Notes: generated by a model from the sequence alone, not told the origin. Positions 10,032 to 18,276 are shown, numbered from the stretch's first letter. The stretch is DNA of 64,000 nt from Blastocatellia bacterium (GCA_021463145.1 JAJTWZ010000015.1:1-64000), one strand, 5' to 3'. Program-made: numbers and translations.

Positions 10032-11546
10032 TTACCGCCGCACTATACGGCCCTCGATCTGGGCGCTGATGATACCGCGGTTTCGAAAATGTTCGACGAG
10101 CAGTCCGGTGAGGACGATGCCGGTGTCGATCCGCTCGATCGTGGCCGGCGCGATCATCGAGTAACCGTCACCGCCAACGAGAAGGAAATCCGGCAGCGCA
10201 ACCGAATAGATTCGCGAGTCTTCGAGGGGTTCGTCTCCGACGAAGATCTCCTTGGCCTGTCCATTCTCGATTACGAACCTGACACCCGATACCTGGAGGA
10301 AGCCGCCGATCTGGTCCTCCGGCTTGAAAGATGCCGACATGCTCAGCATCTCGCGGATGGTCTTTCCCGGCAGCTTCACCGAAAGCACCACCGTGTTGAA
10401 CGGCAGTGTCGTGAGTATGTCGCCGAACGTGACCTTTCCAGGAAGGATGCTTGCGCGAAGCGAACCCGAGTTGATCAGCGCGATGTCGGTGTGTGCCGCG
10501 TTTCTGGCGAGGTCGGCCATCAGGTTGCCCAGCGTCGTCTCCTGGCTGCGGACCGTGGGACGGTGACCGTCGAGCAGCACGTTCGTCGTGCCGACGAACA
10601 TCGAAAGCCGCTCCTTGAGCTTGCCGCTGTAGCGCGCGACGGTGTCGAGCGTGGCTTTCGATTCGGGGATCGTCCCATCGATCGGAATTAGTTCGGAGTG
10701 CTCCGTAGTCACCTTGCCATCGGCATCTACGCGCAGGTCCAGCCTTCCGAGGTACCTCCCGTAATCCTGCGCCTGCACGATCACCGTGTTTCCTACGCGT
10801 TCGGGGTTCGGCAGCTTCGCGTGAGTGTGCCCACCGACGATGACGTCGATGCCTGGAACCGACGACGCAAGGCGGCGATCGTCGGGAACGCCCAGATGGG
10901 TAAGCGCGACGACGAGATCGCAGTGGGGCTCGAGCACCGGGATCGCGTACTTCGCCACCTGAATCGGGTCGTCGAAAGTGAGTCCCTCGACGTTCGTGGG
11001 GAAAGTGGTTCGCGGCGTCTCGGACGTCGTCAAGCCGAGCACTCCGATCCGGAGTCCGCCTTTCTCTATGACTGTCGAGGCGCGCGCGTAAGGTCGCCCA
11101 TCTGTCCGGAAAACGTTCGCGCTGAGGATCGGGAACTTCGCGCGCTCGACGAGCTTGGCGATGTTCGACTGCCCGAAGTCGAACTCGTGGTTTCCGATCA
11201 CCATCGCGTCGACCCCCATCAGGTTGAAGCACTCGATGTCTGGCTCACCCTGGTAGACAGCCGACAGTGGCGTTCCCTGAAGCACGTCGCCCCCCTGGAG
11301 CAGAATCGTCGCACGTCCGCGGCTGCGGTTCTGCTTTCGGACTCTCTCGACCAGGCTGGCGATGCGGGCAATGCCGCCAATGGTCGCCTCGCTCTTCGCA
11401 TCCGGTTTCCAAGGCTCGAGGTGGCCGTGGATGTCGTTGAAGTAGAGGATGGTGAGCGTTCGAGCGCGCGGCAGCGCGCGAGCCGGAAGTCCGGCGCTTC
11501 CAACAGCGAGGATGACAAAAAGGGCGTAGACGAGCTGTTTTCGCAT
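10032..11546 (-). CDS. Secreted bifunctional metallophosphatase/5'-nucleotidase (UshA family)
   Basis: The protein should hydrolyse nucleotides or related phosphate esters in the periplasm. It has a signal peptide (MRKQLVYALFVILAVGSAGLPARA), then the dimetal motifs LYFNDIHGHLEP, GGDVLQGTP and VIGNHEFDFG, HLGVPDD and GGHTHA, and the C-terminal 5'-nucleotidase domain (GNLMADLARNA, INSGSLRA, FNTVVLSVKLPG). The frame is open to 11633, but ATG at 11544-11546 is chosen because an AAGGAA site precedes it and the signal peptide begins there. That gives 504 residues, normal for the family. It is probably the first gene of the operon with hutI. Confidence 0.93.
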   Translation of the reverse strand: MRKQLVYALFVILAVGSAGLPARALPRARTLTILYFNDIHGHLEPWKPDAKSEATIGGIARIASLVERVRKQNRSRGRATILLQGGDVLQGTPLSAVYQGEPDIECFNLMGVDAMVIGNHEFDFGQSNIAKLVERAKFPILSANVFRTDGRPYARASTVIEKGGLRIGVLGLTTSETPRTTFPTNVEGLTFDDPIQVAKYAIPVLEPHCDLVVALTHLGVPDDRRLASSVPGIDVIVGGHTHAKLPNPERVGNTVIVQAQDYGRYLGRLDLRVDADGKVTTEHSELIPIDGTIPESKATLDTVARYSGKLKERLSMFVGTTNVLLDGHRPTVRSQETTLGNLMADLARNAAHTDIALINSGSLRASILPGKVTFGDILTTLPFNTVVLSVKLPGKTIREMLSMSASFKPEDQIGGFLQVSGVRFVIENGQAKEIFVGDEPLEDSRIYSVALPDFLLVGGDGYSMIAPATIERIDTGIVLTGLLVEHFRNRGIISAQIEGRIVRR

Positions 11547-12226
11547 TGGCTTCCTTGCAAGTGGGGGATGGCGCCGCACGGCCGTGAGGCTCCAGCGCCG
11601 GAATCCTGAACGAAATGGCAAAGGATTTCGCAATGTCGCCTGGCCGGCGACGAGCGGGTACGCGGTCTTCTCTCACAGTCACGGGGAGGCGCGCAACGCC
11701 GCGCAGGAACCGGAGCGGTCTGCTTCACAGGCGTCCCCGCCGGCCGCACCCGGAGCACGAGGAACGCATCCGACATCGGCGCCGAGAAGAACCACTTGTG
11801 CCCGACGAGCTCGTACAGCCCGTCGCCGATCGGCGTCGCCCGGGTCGTGTTCGCGCGGACGTCCGATCCGCCCTGCTTCTCGGTCATGCCCATGCCGACG
11901 AGGCACGCGCGCCTCCCGGTCCGGCTCTGTGTCGTGACCGCCGCCGGCGGCAGGCTTCATCGGTGACGCGTTGTCGATGCGTTCGTCCACGCCGGAACGG
12001 TTCGACTCCTGTGCACGTGGCGGCGTGTTCGCCGCAACAGATCCTACGCCCGCCGCGGCCCGCTACACCACACACCGGGCGCGGTTCACGGATTCGATAC
12101 GGACGCGGGCCGGTTCCGTCGTCGATGTTTTTCTCCCGTTCGTCGTGAGGGAATCCGTCGACGGATCTCGCCTCTGGTCACGAGGGCGTGCCAAGCATCG
12201 CCCGAACGTCTCCAAGGAGGTCAGTC
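11547..12226. other. 680-bp stretch without an intact gene
   Basis: Apart from the acyl-CoA dehydrogenase remnant (11753-11893), no plausible coding sequence is visible. Stop-free frames here are arginine- and proline-rich shadows of high GC content. The end near 12200 carries the ribosome binding site of the next gene. Confidence 0.6.
11753..11893 (-). pseudogene. Remnant of an AidB-like acyl-CoA dehydrogenase
   Basis: On the minus strand the translation begins MGMTEKQGGSDVRANTT, the FAD/substrate-loop signature of AidB-type acyl-CoA dehydrogenases, and continues through GHKWFFSAPMSDAFLVL in the family's order. After about 47 codons similarity stops abruptly and the frame becomes low-complexity arginine-rich sequence. 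Upstream only a few codons (LVG) still fit. A full gene would be about 1.6 kb, so over 90 percent is missing. It lies between the nucleotidase operon and the DUF7452-like gene, at the left edge of the accessory patch. Confidence 0.8.
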
Positions 12227-13312
12227 ATGCTATCGACCATCACTTCATCGTTCCGGTTCATCGCCATCACGGCGGTACTTCTAGTCTCAGTGTTGGCGTC
12301 GGCGCCGCTGTCGCGCGCCGGGACCCGAGACCCACAGGCGGACGCCAGTTGGGTGGTGTTCACGCACACCGTTGACGACCGCAACAGCTATTACGCGGTC
12401 ACGTGGCTCAACGACCCTGCCCTGAACGGCAATCCAGGCGCTCGAATCGTCGTCTGCGCCGGACCGGGTTGGGGCGCCACGCTCGCGGATCCGAGCGCGC
12501 TGGGGGTCTTCTACGACCACTCTTCCGCGCGCTGGCTCATCTTCAATCAGGATGGCCAGATCATGCGAAGCGGGATGTCTTTCAACGTCATCGTCGACGG
12601 TCCGGTTACGACGCACGTCACCTCGCAATCGGACACGGAATACGACTGGACGCGACTGGATCATCCGGACGCCAACGGAATCGCACACGCGAGGATCTTC
12701 GCCACTCCCGTGTTCGAGGGGATCTACCACAACCATCCGCTCGGCATCGTTCAGACGAATCTGGGGAACTGGGCGATCCAGAACCTGGACTCGGCGCGAA
12801 TGCCGGCCGGACTGCGCTTCAACGTGCTCGTCGTCGGATCCGGAATCGGGTTCGTGCACCAGGTTTCCGAACAGGGCTCGCCGACGTCGATCCTGTCCCA
12901 CGGACCCACCGGCAACCCGGCGGCCAGGCTCTTCGTGATGCCCGTGCAGAATGGCAACAGTACGCACATTTCGCCGGTGCCAGTCGGCGTTCGCCGCAAC
13001 GGCTCGTCCTACTACGAGATCTACTCCCTCAACGGAGCAGCACTGTCAGCGGGCGCCATGTACAACGTCATTCACTGGACTCCAATCTCGATCGCTCGCG
13101 CTTGGTTTACACGCCGGCACCTCCTGGTCGAGATCGATCGCGAGTGCGAACCCGGGATGACGGTGCTGATCGACGGCGTCGCCTACGCGACGATGCCCCA
13201 CCGGCGGCGCCCCGGTGTTCTAAAGGTGAAGAACGGTGCGTCGGCGACGGGCTCCGTCCTGCGCGTGCGGGAGTCCAGCGGCTTGCTTTCGATTCCGTTC
13301 TTCCTCCAATGA
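12227..13312 (+). CDS. Secreted three-repeat protein resembling DUF7452 (361 aa)
   Basis: A signal peptide (to about residue 31, ...SAPLSRA) is followed by three repeats of about 85 residues. Each has the pattern F-V/T-H..., a HPxxNGxxxARI/L strand, xHPLGI/V and W-x-I-xN, then (M)PxGxxFNV. Repeats run at about 38-110, 112-200 and 203-290, and the last is the most divergent. This matches my recollection of DUF7452 domains in secreted bacterial proteins; function is unknown. A short beta-rich tail with two cysteine-region strands follows. ATG at 12227 is preceded by AAGGAGG at 12214-12220, which decides the start over an upstream ATG at 12188. A good hairpin terminator follows. Confidence 0.85.
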   Translation: MLSTITSSFRFIAITAVLLVSVLASAPLSRAGTRDPQADASWVVFTHTVDDRNSYYAVTWLNDPALNGNPGARIVVCAGPGWGATLADPSALGVFYDHSSARWLIFNQDGQIMRSGMSFNVIVDGPVTTHVTSQSDTEYDWTRLDHPDANGIAHARIFATPVFEGIYHNHPLGIVQTNLGNWAIQNLDSARMPAGLRFNVLVVGSGIGFVHQVSEQGSPTSILSHGPTGNPAARLFVMPVQNGNSTHISPVPVGVRRNGSSYYEIYSLNGAALSAGAMYNVIHWTPISIARAWFTRRHLLVEIDRECEPGMTVLIDGVAYATMPHRRRPGVLKVKNGASATGSVLRVRESSGLLSIPFFLQ

Positions 13313-13338
13313 GCCCGCGCGGCGTCGCCCGACAATCC

Positions 13339-13374
13339 CGCGGAGGACGCCGAGTCGACCCGGCGGCCTCCGCG
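13339..13374. terminator. Bidirectional hairpin terminator candidate
   Basis: CGCGGAGG at 13339-13346 pairs with CCTCCGCG at 13367-13374, with an inner CGCCG/CGGCG stem after one mismatch and an 8-base loop. It lies between the converging DUF7452-like gene and ECF sigma gene, 27 bases past the first stop. No T-run follows. Confidence 0.55.
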
Positions 13375-13389
13375 TACCTGTCACAGGTG

Positions 13390-14001
13390 TCATTTCGGCG
13401 GCGAGCCGAGGAGTTCCCGCCTCAGCCAGTCGACGGCTGTCGCGCGGTCACGGTCCGCCGTAGCGCACGATATCCCGAGGGCTTCCGCAGTCTCTTCCGT
13501 GGTGAGCCCGCCGAAGTAGCGCAGTTCGATGACGGCAGCCGCCCGCTCGTTCGTGCGAGCCAGTCGCTCGAGGGCCTCGTGCAGAACAAGAAGGTCGACG
13601 TCGGCGTCCAACGCGGCCACGCGGTCGTCGAGCGTCACCATCTGCCGGTCGCCTCCACGTTTGGCGGCCCCCCTGGCGCGGGCGTGGTCGACCAGGATCC
13701 TCCGCATGCAGCGCGCCGCCATTGCAAGGAAGTGCGCCCGGCTCTGCCACTCGATCTCGTCGAGTCCCGCAAGCTGGACATATGCCTCGTGGACGACGGC
13801 GGTCGGCTGGAGCGTGTGGGCCGGGCGCTCGCACTTCATTAGCGCCCCGGCAATCCGCCGAAGCTCGGTGTATACGCGCGGCATGAGCTCGTCGAGCGCT
13901 GACGCGTCTCCGCGACGCATCCGGTCGAGCAATCCGGTCAGATCGGCAGTCTCGTCGGGTTTCTGCATGAGCTGACGGCGATGATAACGCGATCGGTCCA
14001 T
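13390..14001 (-). CDS. ECF-type RNA polymerase sigma factor (Sig-70 X6/TIGR02999-like)
   Basis: The 203-residue protein has sigma region 2 (RVYTELRRIAGALM, HTLQPTAVVHEAYVQL, FLAMAARCMRRILVDHARARGAAKRGG) and region 4 (ERAAAVIELRYFGGLTTEETAEALGIS followed by a helix-turn-helix). The HEAYVQL and RRILVDHAR signatures are those of the TIGR02999 subfamily, common in Acidobacteria and Planctomycetes and often beside Ser/Thr kinases. A kinase lies 470 bases away on the same strand, which fits. No anti-sigma factor is adjacent. The start is uncertain: ATG at 13966-13968 (MQKPDETADL) is the alternative, and neither has a clear ribosome binding site. Confidence 0.93.
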   Translation of the reverse strand: MDRSRYHRRQLMQKPDETADLTGLLDRMRRGDASALDELMPRVYTELRRIAGALMKCERPAHTLQPTAVVHEAYVQLAGLDEIEWQSRAHFLAMAARCMRRILVDHARARGAAKRGGDRQMVTLDDRVAALDADVDLLVLHEALERLARTNERAAAVIELRYFGGLTTEETAEALGISCATADRDRATAVDWLRRELLGSPPK

Positions 14002-14218
14002 CGCTCAATATCCAGCGTCGAGACGCAAGTCCTTCGTTCGTCCTGACCGCAAGCCATCTCTGGTGCAATTCGACACCCAGGCCGGACAAGCCCTTTGCGG
14101 CCGAATCTTGGCAACATTGGCTCGGACCGAGCGGCTGGTACTCCACCAGACTGACGAGAGGGGGTCAGACAGTGGCTATCAGTGGACACAGGTAGGTCTG
14201 CCGGTTCGACCAGCCGGA

Positions 14219-14385
14219 GACGGCTGCCGGGGGGCTGCCGGGAGGACGGCCGGGAGGCTGCCGGGGACAGTATTCCGTAGCGGTAACATTTGTCGCCTCA
14301 CTTCGGCTCGGAAGAAGGATGTGGCGAGATGCACAATCGGCATCAGCTATCGGGAAGCAGGACTGTCCCCGGCGGCCTGCCCTCC
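14219..14385. repeat. REP-like palindromic patch within a 475-bp intergenic stretch (14002-14476)
   Basis: GGCTGCCGGG units are tandemly repeated at about 14222-14266. The last runs into CCGGGGACAGT (14261-14271), whose exact reverse complement ACTGTCCCCGG is at 14362-14372. Between them a smaller stem pairs TCGCCTCAC with GTGGCGA. GGGGACAGT-type palindromes are typical of REP elements mobilised by RAYT transposases in several phyla; no transposase is present here. The rest of 14002-14476 shows no gene. Confidence 0.45.
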
Positions 14386-14476
14386 CGCCGGTCGTACCCG
14401 GAGCGGAGGCGATGAGCCCGATCGTATCGGTCGCGACACGGTGTCCCTCGCTACCGCACGGGGTTCCGGATGGCCG

Positions 14477-16459
14477 TCAGGGCGTTCGGGCGAGCCGCAG
14501 CCCGAGGCCATCATATCGGTAGCCCGGGGCATCCTGGCCGCGATACGCCGACCGGCAGCTTTCCGCGCGGTCGTTCCATCCGCCGCCGCGGGCCACCCGG
14601 CGCGTGCCCGTCGCGGGCCCGGCCGGGTCGATCAGCGGGCCGTCCTTGTAGTACGTGTCACTCGACCAGTCCTGGCACCACTCCCAGACGTTGCCGTGCA
14701 TATCGTAGAGCCCCCAAGCGTTCGGAAGCTTCGTCCCGACCGCGTGCGGCCGGTTCTCGTTCTCCACCGACGCGTCGAAGTCCCACGTCGCGTCGCTGAG
14801 CCGCTTCGTCCCGGAGTTTTCGTAGTACCAGCCCATCGCGTCGAGGTCTCCTGCCCACGTACCCGTCGTCCCGGCGCGGCACGCATACTCCCACTCGGCC
14901 TCGGTCGGGAGGCGGAAATGCAATCCGGTCTTCGCGTTGAGCTTCCGGATGAACTCCTGGCAGTCGGTCCACGACACCTGTTCCACCGGATGGTCCGGAT
15001 CCCAGTTGAAGTTCGACAGGGTCTGCCCCATGACCGCCATCCACTGCGCCTGCGTCACCTCGTACTTGCCCATAAGGAACGGCTTCGTGATCGTCACGCG
15101 GTGGACCGGCTGCTCGTTCGCCTCCACCGTGCCACCCATGTCGAAACTGCCGGCCGGCACGGACACCATCTCGATCTTCACGCCGTCGCCGAGGTCCGTG
15201 ACGAGCTCCTCGCTCGTAAGCGGCGACGGCGAGGGCGACGGCGTGTCCTCCCTGATCGGCGACGGCTCGGGCGACGGGGCGATGAGCCTTTCTCCCTCAG
15301 GCCAGAACTGCCACACCGCGACGGCGCCGACCGTCACCACGAGCAGGAACACGAGGAAGGCCATTGCCATGGCGATCCGTTTCACGGCCGTGGACCGCGA
15401 CCTCGGGGCGACCGGCACGTTCGCGACGGGGGTCGTCGCGCCTCCCGTCCCGTCGTCGCGGAGGCGCCGGTCTGGCGACGGCTCGGGAACGGTCGGTTCT
15501 CCCGCCGGAAGGCGACCGTCGGGACCGGGCCAGGCCTCGGTGGCCTCGCCGCCCGTTTCGACGTGCGTGCGTGACGCGTCCGTGGCCCCGTATGCCTTCA
15601 CGGGCGGCAACGTGCGGACGAAGTCGCCGAGACTTGCGCGGATGGCTTCGCGCATAGCGACCGCGCTCTCTGGCCGGTCGTCCCGCCGCAGGTTGAGCGC
15701 CGACTGCAGGACGGCCGCGAAGGCCGGCGGCACCGCCGGGTTCACCCGGTCGGCCGGCGGCAGCGGATCCTCCTCGCCGTTGATGAAGTTCGACAGGCGC
15801 TGGTTCGCGTCTACCGGCGGCCCCGCCGTGAGCAGGCAGTAGACGGTCGCCGCGAGGCTGAAGAGGTCCGCGCGCTCGTCGGTTCCGCGTCCGCCGAGCT
15901 GCTCGGGCGGCGCATAGTTCGGCGTGCCGGCGATGACGCTCGCGCCCGCCGTGAGCCCGGCGCCGACCGAGCCCTTCGAGAGACCGAAATCGAGCAGGAT
16001 GATCTCGCCTTCCGGCGTGAGCCGCACGTTCTGGGGCTTGATGTCGCGGTGGATGACGGGCGGGGTGCGCGAGTGCAGGTACGCGAGCGCGTCGAGCAGG
16101 CGGTCGGTCCAGGCGGCGACGGTCTCGAACGGGAAGGGCGTGCGGGCGCGTTCGAGTTCGGCGCCGAGGTCCTTGCCGGGGACGTACTCCATCACGAGGA
16201 ACTCAGAGTCCCCGTGCATGAAAAAGTCGGTGACGCGCGGCAGCGCCGGGTGGCGCAGGTGGTTGAGCAGGAGGGCTTCGCGCTCGAACGCCTTGCGCAG
16301 GTCCTCGCGGTGCGCGCCGACAAGCTTCTGCTTCACGGCGACCGGCGCGTCGCGGAAGCGGATGTCGACGGCGAGGTAGACGGCGCCCATGCCGCCCTGC
16401 CCAAGCAGGCGCGAGATGCGGTAGCGATCGGCGAGGAGTGTGTCTTGCGCCAGTTGCAC
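14477..16459 (-). CDS. Membrane Ser/Thr protein kinase fused to a SUMF1/FGE-like domain
   Basis: The 660-residue protein has a Hanks-type kinase domain at about 12-280: GQGGMGAVY loop at 20-28, catalytic Lys43, HRDIKPQN with Asp139, and DFG at 157-159. A proline-rich linker, one membrane helix at about 362-385 and a Pro/Ser tract follow. A formylglycine-generating-enzyme-like domain fills 428-660 (FDMGG, FRLPTEAEWEYACRAG, MHGNVWEWCQDW, RVARGGGWNDRAESC). Of the two catalytic FGE cysteines only the second has an equivalent (Cys635); the first is Asp, so this is probably a sensor or binding domain outside the cell. The GTG at 16457-16459 is chosen because GGAGG lies 7 bases upstream and the earlier frame is not kinase-like. 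GC content looks higher than in the neighbours. Confidence 0.92.
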   Translation of the reverse strand: MQLAQDTLLADRYRISRLLGQGGMGAVYLAVDIRFRDAPVAVKQKLVGAHREDLRKAFEREALLLNHLRHPALPRVTDFFMHGDSEFLVMEYVPGKDLGAELERARTPFPFETVAAWTDRLLDALAYLHSRTPPVIHRDIKPQNVRLTPEGEIILLDFGLSKGSVGAGLTAGASVIAGTPNYAPPEQLGGRGTDERADLFSLAATVYCLLTAGPPVDANQRLSNFINGEEDPLPPADRVNPAVPPAFAAVLQSALNLRRDDRPESAVAMREAIRASLGDFVRTLPPVKAYGATDASRTHVETGGEATEAWPGPDGRLPAGEPTVPEPSPDRRLRDDGTGGATTPVANVPVAPRSRSTAVKRIAMAMAFLVFLLVVTVGAVAVWQFWPEGERLIAPSPEPSPIREDTPSPSPSPLTSEELVTDLGDGVKIEMVSVPAGSFDMGGTVEANEQPVHRVTITKPFLMGKYEVTQAQWMAVMGQTLSNFNWDPDHPVEQVSWTDCQEFIRKLNAKTGLHFRLPTEAEWEYACRAGTTGTWAGDLDAMGWYYENSGTKRLSDATWDFDASVENENRPHAVGTKLPNAWGLYDMHGNVWEWCQDWSSDTYYKDGPLIDPAGPATGTRRVARGGGWNDRAESCRSAYRGQDAPGYRYDGLGLRLARTP

Positions 16460-16616
16460 GGGCGTTCCTCCGTGGGGAGGGGCGAATCGACTCCCCGCAT
16501 TTCGAGCCGCGACCGGTAGCGAGCGTACCACGTACAGATTCCGAATCGCGAGATCGTCCACGAGGCGCGGCGACCTTCTTCATGTTCCGTGGCGTGACGG
16601 GCGAGAAAAGACGTTA

Positions 16617-16817
16617 GTGAACCACCCGCTGGCGCTCGTCATTGTCTGCGCGTTCACGTTCGCCGTGTCGTACGCGCTGTATCTCGTGACGAGCGCGATC
16701 ATCCCGATCCGCGTCACTGAGGACCCGAAACACGTCGGCCTCGACCTCGTCCAGCACGGCGAGATGGTCGAACCGGAGTCCGAACGGCTCTTCGTTGGCC
16801 GCGCCGCCGCGGGGTGA
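16617..16817 (+). pseudogene. C-terminal remnant of an ammonium transporter (Amt family)
   Basis: A GTG-initiated frame encodes one hydrophobic helix (LALVIVCAFTFAVSYALYLVT) followed by IIPIRV and VGLDLVQHGE, the last membrane helix and cytosolic tail of Amt/AmtB proteins in the right order. The rest of the roughly 1.2-kb gene is absent; the sequence just upstream is the reversed 5' flank of the kinase gene. It is therefore a broken 3' end left by a deletion or insertion. It marks the right side of the kinase segment as the acyl-CoA dehydrogenase fragment marks the left. Confidence 0.75.
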
Positions 16818-16916
16818 CGGCGCCTCGAGGCGACGGTCTGCATACGCACCGACGGCGGCCGGGGTTGACGATCGTGGGTGAATAGCGTCAGCTCAGCGAA
16901 GGAAGTGGAGTCTCCG

Positions 16917-17213
16917 ATGAAAGACGGTACTCAATCGTTATCCTCCCGTATCGTCCTGGCCTTCGAGTCTTCGGACCTGGGTGAGGAGAAGGTCCGCCAG
17001 ATAGCTTTTCACCTGAGTGATTGCCAAGAGGACCTGATCGAGATGGCTGGGATGTTGACTTCGGCATCCCACCAGACTGACGAGCAGATTCGGGAATCGA
17101 TAATTCGGTTCCTGGCGCACGTACCAGACCATTTGGCAGCCGCGAGGAAACTGATTGGCCTTGGAGCCGTTTCGGACGTGTTTGGCGTCAACGCGCTCGA
17201 AGATGACGATTAG
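16917..17213 (+). CDS. Small protein of unknown function (98 aa)
   Basis: I do not recognise a family. The product (MKDGTQSLSS...) is probably all-helical, acidic and soluble, ending in VNALEDDD. Its third-position GC is visibly lower than in neighbouring genes, which suggests recent transfer. ATG at 16917 is preceded by GGAG 7-10 bases upstream; an in-frame ATG lies at 16878 without a site. The gene ends 33 bases before the group II intron 5' end and may have been the host gene or cargo of that insertion. Whether it is expressed is unknown. Confidence 0.55.
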   Translation: MKDGTQSLSSRIVLAFESSDLGEEKVRQIAFHLSDCQEDLIEMAGMLTSASHQTDEQIRESIIRFLAHVPDHLAAARKLIGLGAVSDVFGVNALEDDD

Positions 17214-17246
17214 TCCCGAGTAGAAAGAGAAGTGCAGGGACAGCCC

Positions 17247-17507
17247 GTGCGGCCGGGCAAGGACGTCTTCGAAGATCGAGCGGGTGGGAATCCTGCCCCG
17301 GAAGGCCCGGCCAGCTATCGGGTAGCGAGTCCCTGGAGGCTGGAGAGCAATCTCGAGTTTGAAGCGTAGGACCGCGAGCGCGCGGGCCGCAATGCGAAAG
17401 CTTGACGGGATAGAGTCCCGAAAGAACGGGACGGGAAGGGTGACGTGGTTGGCTGTGCGGAAGCCAACGCGGGAGTGGCTGAAAGCAGACGGCGAGGCAA
17501 CTCCCGC
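17247..17507 (+). mobile_element. 5' part (domain I) of a truncated group II intron
   Basis: The segment begins GTGCGGCC, the group II 5' splice-site consensus GTGYG. It then shows nested helices expected of domain I: GGCCGGGC (17251-17258) with GCCCGGCC (17305-17312); CGGGA (17406-17410) with TCCCG (17416-17420); GTTGGCT (17448-17454) with AGCCAAC (17462-17468); GCGGGAG (17469-17475) with CTCCCGC (17501-17507). The block around 17395-17500 reads like bacterial intron domain I as I remember it. No reverse transcriptase, domain V or domain VI follows before ribH, so the intron is truncated. The 3' limit given is the last helix seen. Confidence 0.6.
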
Positions 17508-17585
17508 TTCCCCGCGGTCCGTGACCACGGCCCGTCGCGCTCCGGGCACGGCTTGCCGAGACCGTCCGTCCCGGTGGACGCCGGC

Positions 17586-17672
17586 GACAGTCCTTCTTCG
17601 CGTCAACTGGTGTCGCGAAGAAAGCCTGTCTCCGGGAGAAGAACTGATGTCGCGAAGAAAACCTGCCCCCGG
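17586..17672. repeat. Hairpin and near-identical direct repeat 5' of ribH
   Basis: Bases 17586-17602 can pair with 17614-17630 at 15 of 17 positions around an 11-base loop. The right arm (TGTCGCGAAGAAAGCCTG at 17611-17628) recurs almost unchanged at about 17645-17663. It may be a decayed piece of intron domain IV or another small repeat. The rest of 17508-17799 holds no recognisable gene except a -10-like TATACT at 17756-17761, 38 bases before ribH. Confidence 0.45.
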
Positions 17673-17799
17673 CCATCCCCGGGTAAAGCCCGGCGAGGCG
17701 CAGGGCGTTTCGTTACATGGGTTTCCGCGCCCTTCCGCGACCACGGCCGTTCACCTATACTGCGGGCGGCCCGAATCTCGAGATTGGCTGGAGCATTTA

Positions 17800-18276
17800 G
17801 TGGGCGCTGACCCCAAGCGGATTGAAGGCAGCCTGGTTGCCGAAGGACTGCGGTTCGCGATCGTCGCCAGCCGTTGGAACGAGTTCATCGTCGGCAGGCT
17901 AGTCGAAGGCGCTGTCGACGGCATTGTCAGACACGGAGGATCGTCCGACCAGATCACGATCGTCCGCGTTCCAGGGTCGTTCGAGCTTGCGCTTGCCGCA
18001 AAGAAGGTTGCGAAGGCCGGCGGCATCGACGCCATTATCTGTCTCGGCGCGGTAATCCGTGGCGAGACTCCTCATTTCGACCACGTCGCGGGCGAGGCGT
18101 TCAAGGGGATTACCCACGTTTCGCTCGAAACCGAACTGCCTGTCGCCGTCGGAATCGTGACGGCCGACTCGCTCGATCAGGCCATCAACCGGGCCGGCGG
18201 GAAGGCCGGCAACAAGGGCTACGAAGCCGCGGTCACGGCAATCGAGATGGCAAATCTCCTTCGAGCGCTCGGCTGA
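17800..18276 (+). CDS. ribH: 6,7-dimethyl-8-ribityllumazine synthase
   Basis: RibH condenses 5-amino-6-ribitylaminouracil with 3,4-dihydroxybutanone phosphate, the penultimate step of riboflavin synthesis, and forms cytoplasmic 60-mers or smaller rings. The 158-residue product shows the family order: [47 protein letters not shown] (active-site His in HFDH), [10 protein letters not shown] and [18 protein letters not shown]. The frame runs open back to 17359, but GTG at 17800 follows a GGAG site by 7 bases and gives the normal length. nusB follows after 34 bases, a common pairing. Confidence 0.95.
   Translation: MGADPKRIEGSLVAEGLRFAIVASRWNEFIVGRLVEGAVDGIVRHGGSSDQITIVRVPGSFELALAAKKVAKAGGIDAIICLGAVIRGETPHFDHVAGEAFKGITHVSLETELPVAVGIVTADSLDQAINRAGGKAGNKGYEAAVTAIEMANLLRALG

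Noticed and set aside
14477-16459. Functional formylglycine-generating enzyme
   Set aside because: The first catalytic cysteine position is Asp and no sulphatase gene is nearby.
17508-17799. FMN riboswitch upstream of ribH
   Set aside because: The conserved RFN-element blocks could not be found; the structured part looks like a group II intron domain I instead.
17647-17799. Start of an intron-encoded reverse transcriptase (ATG at 17647)
   Set aside because: The frame runs directly into ribH and contains no reverse transcriptase motif.
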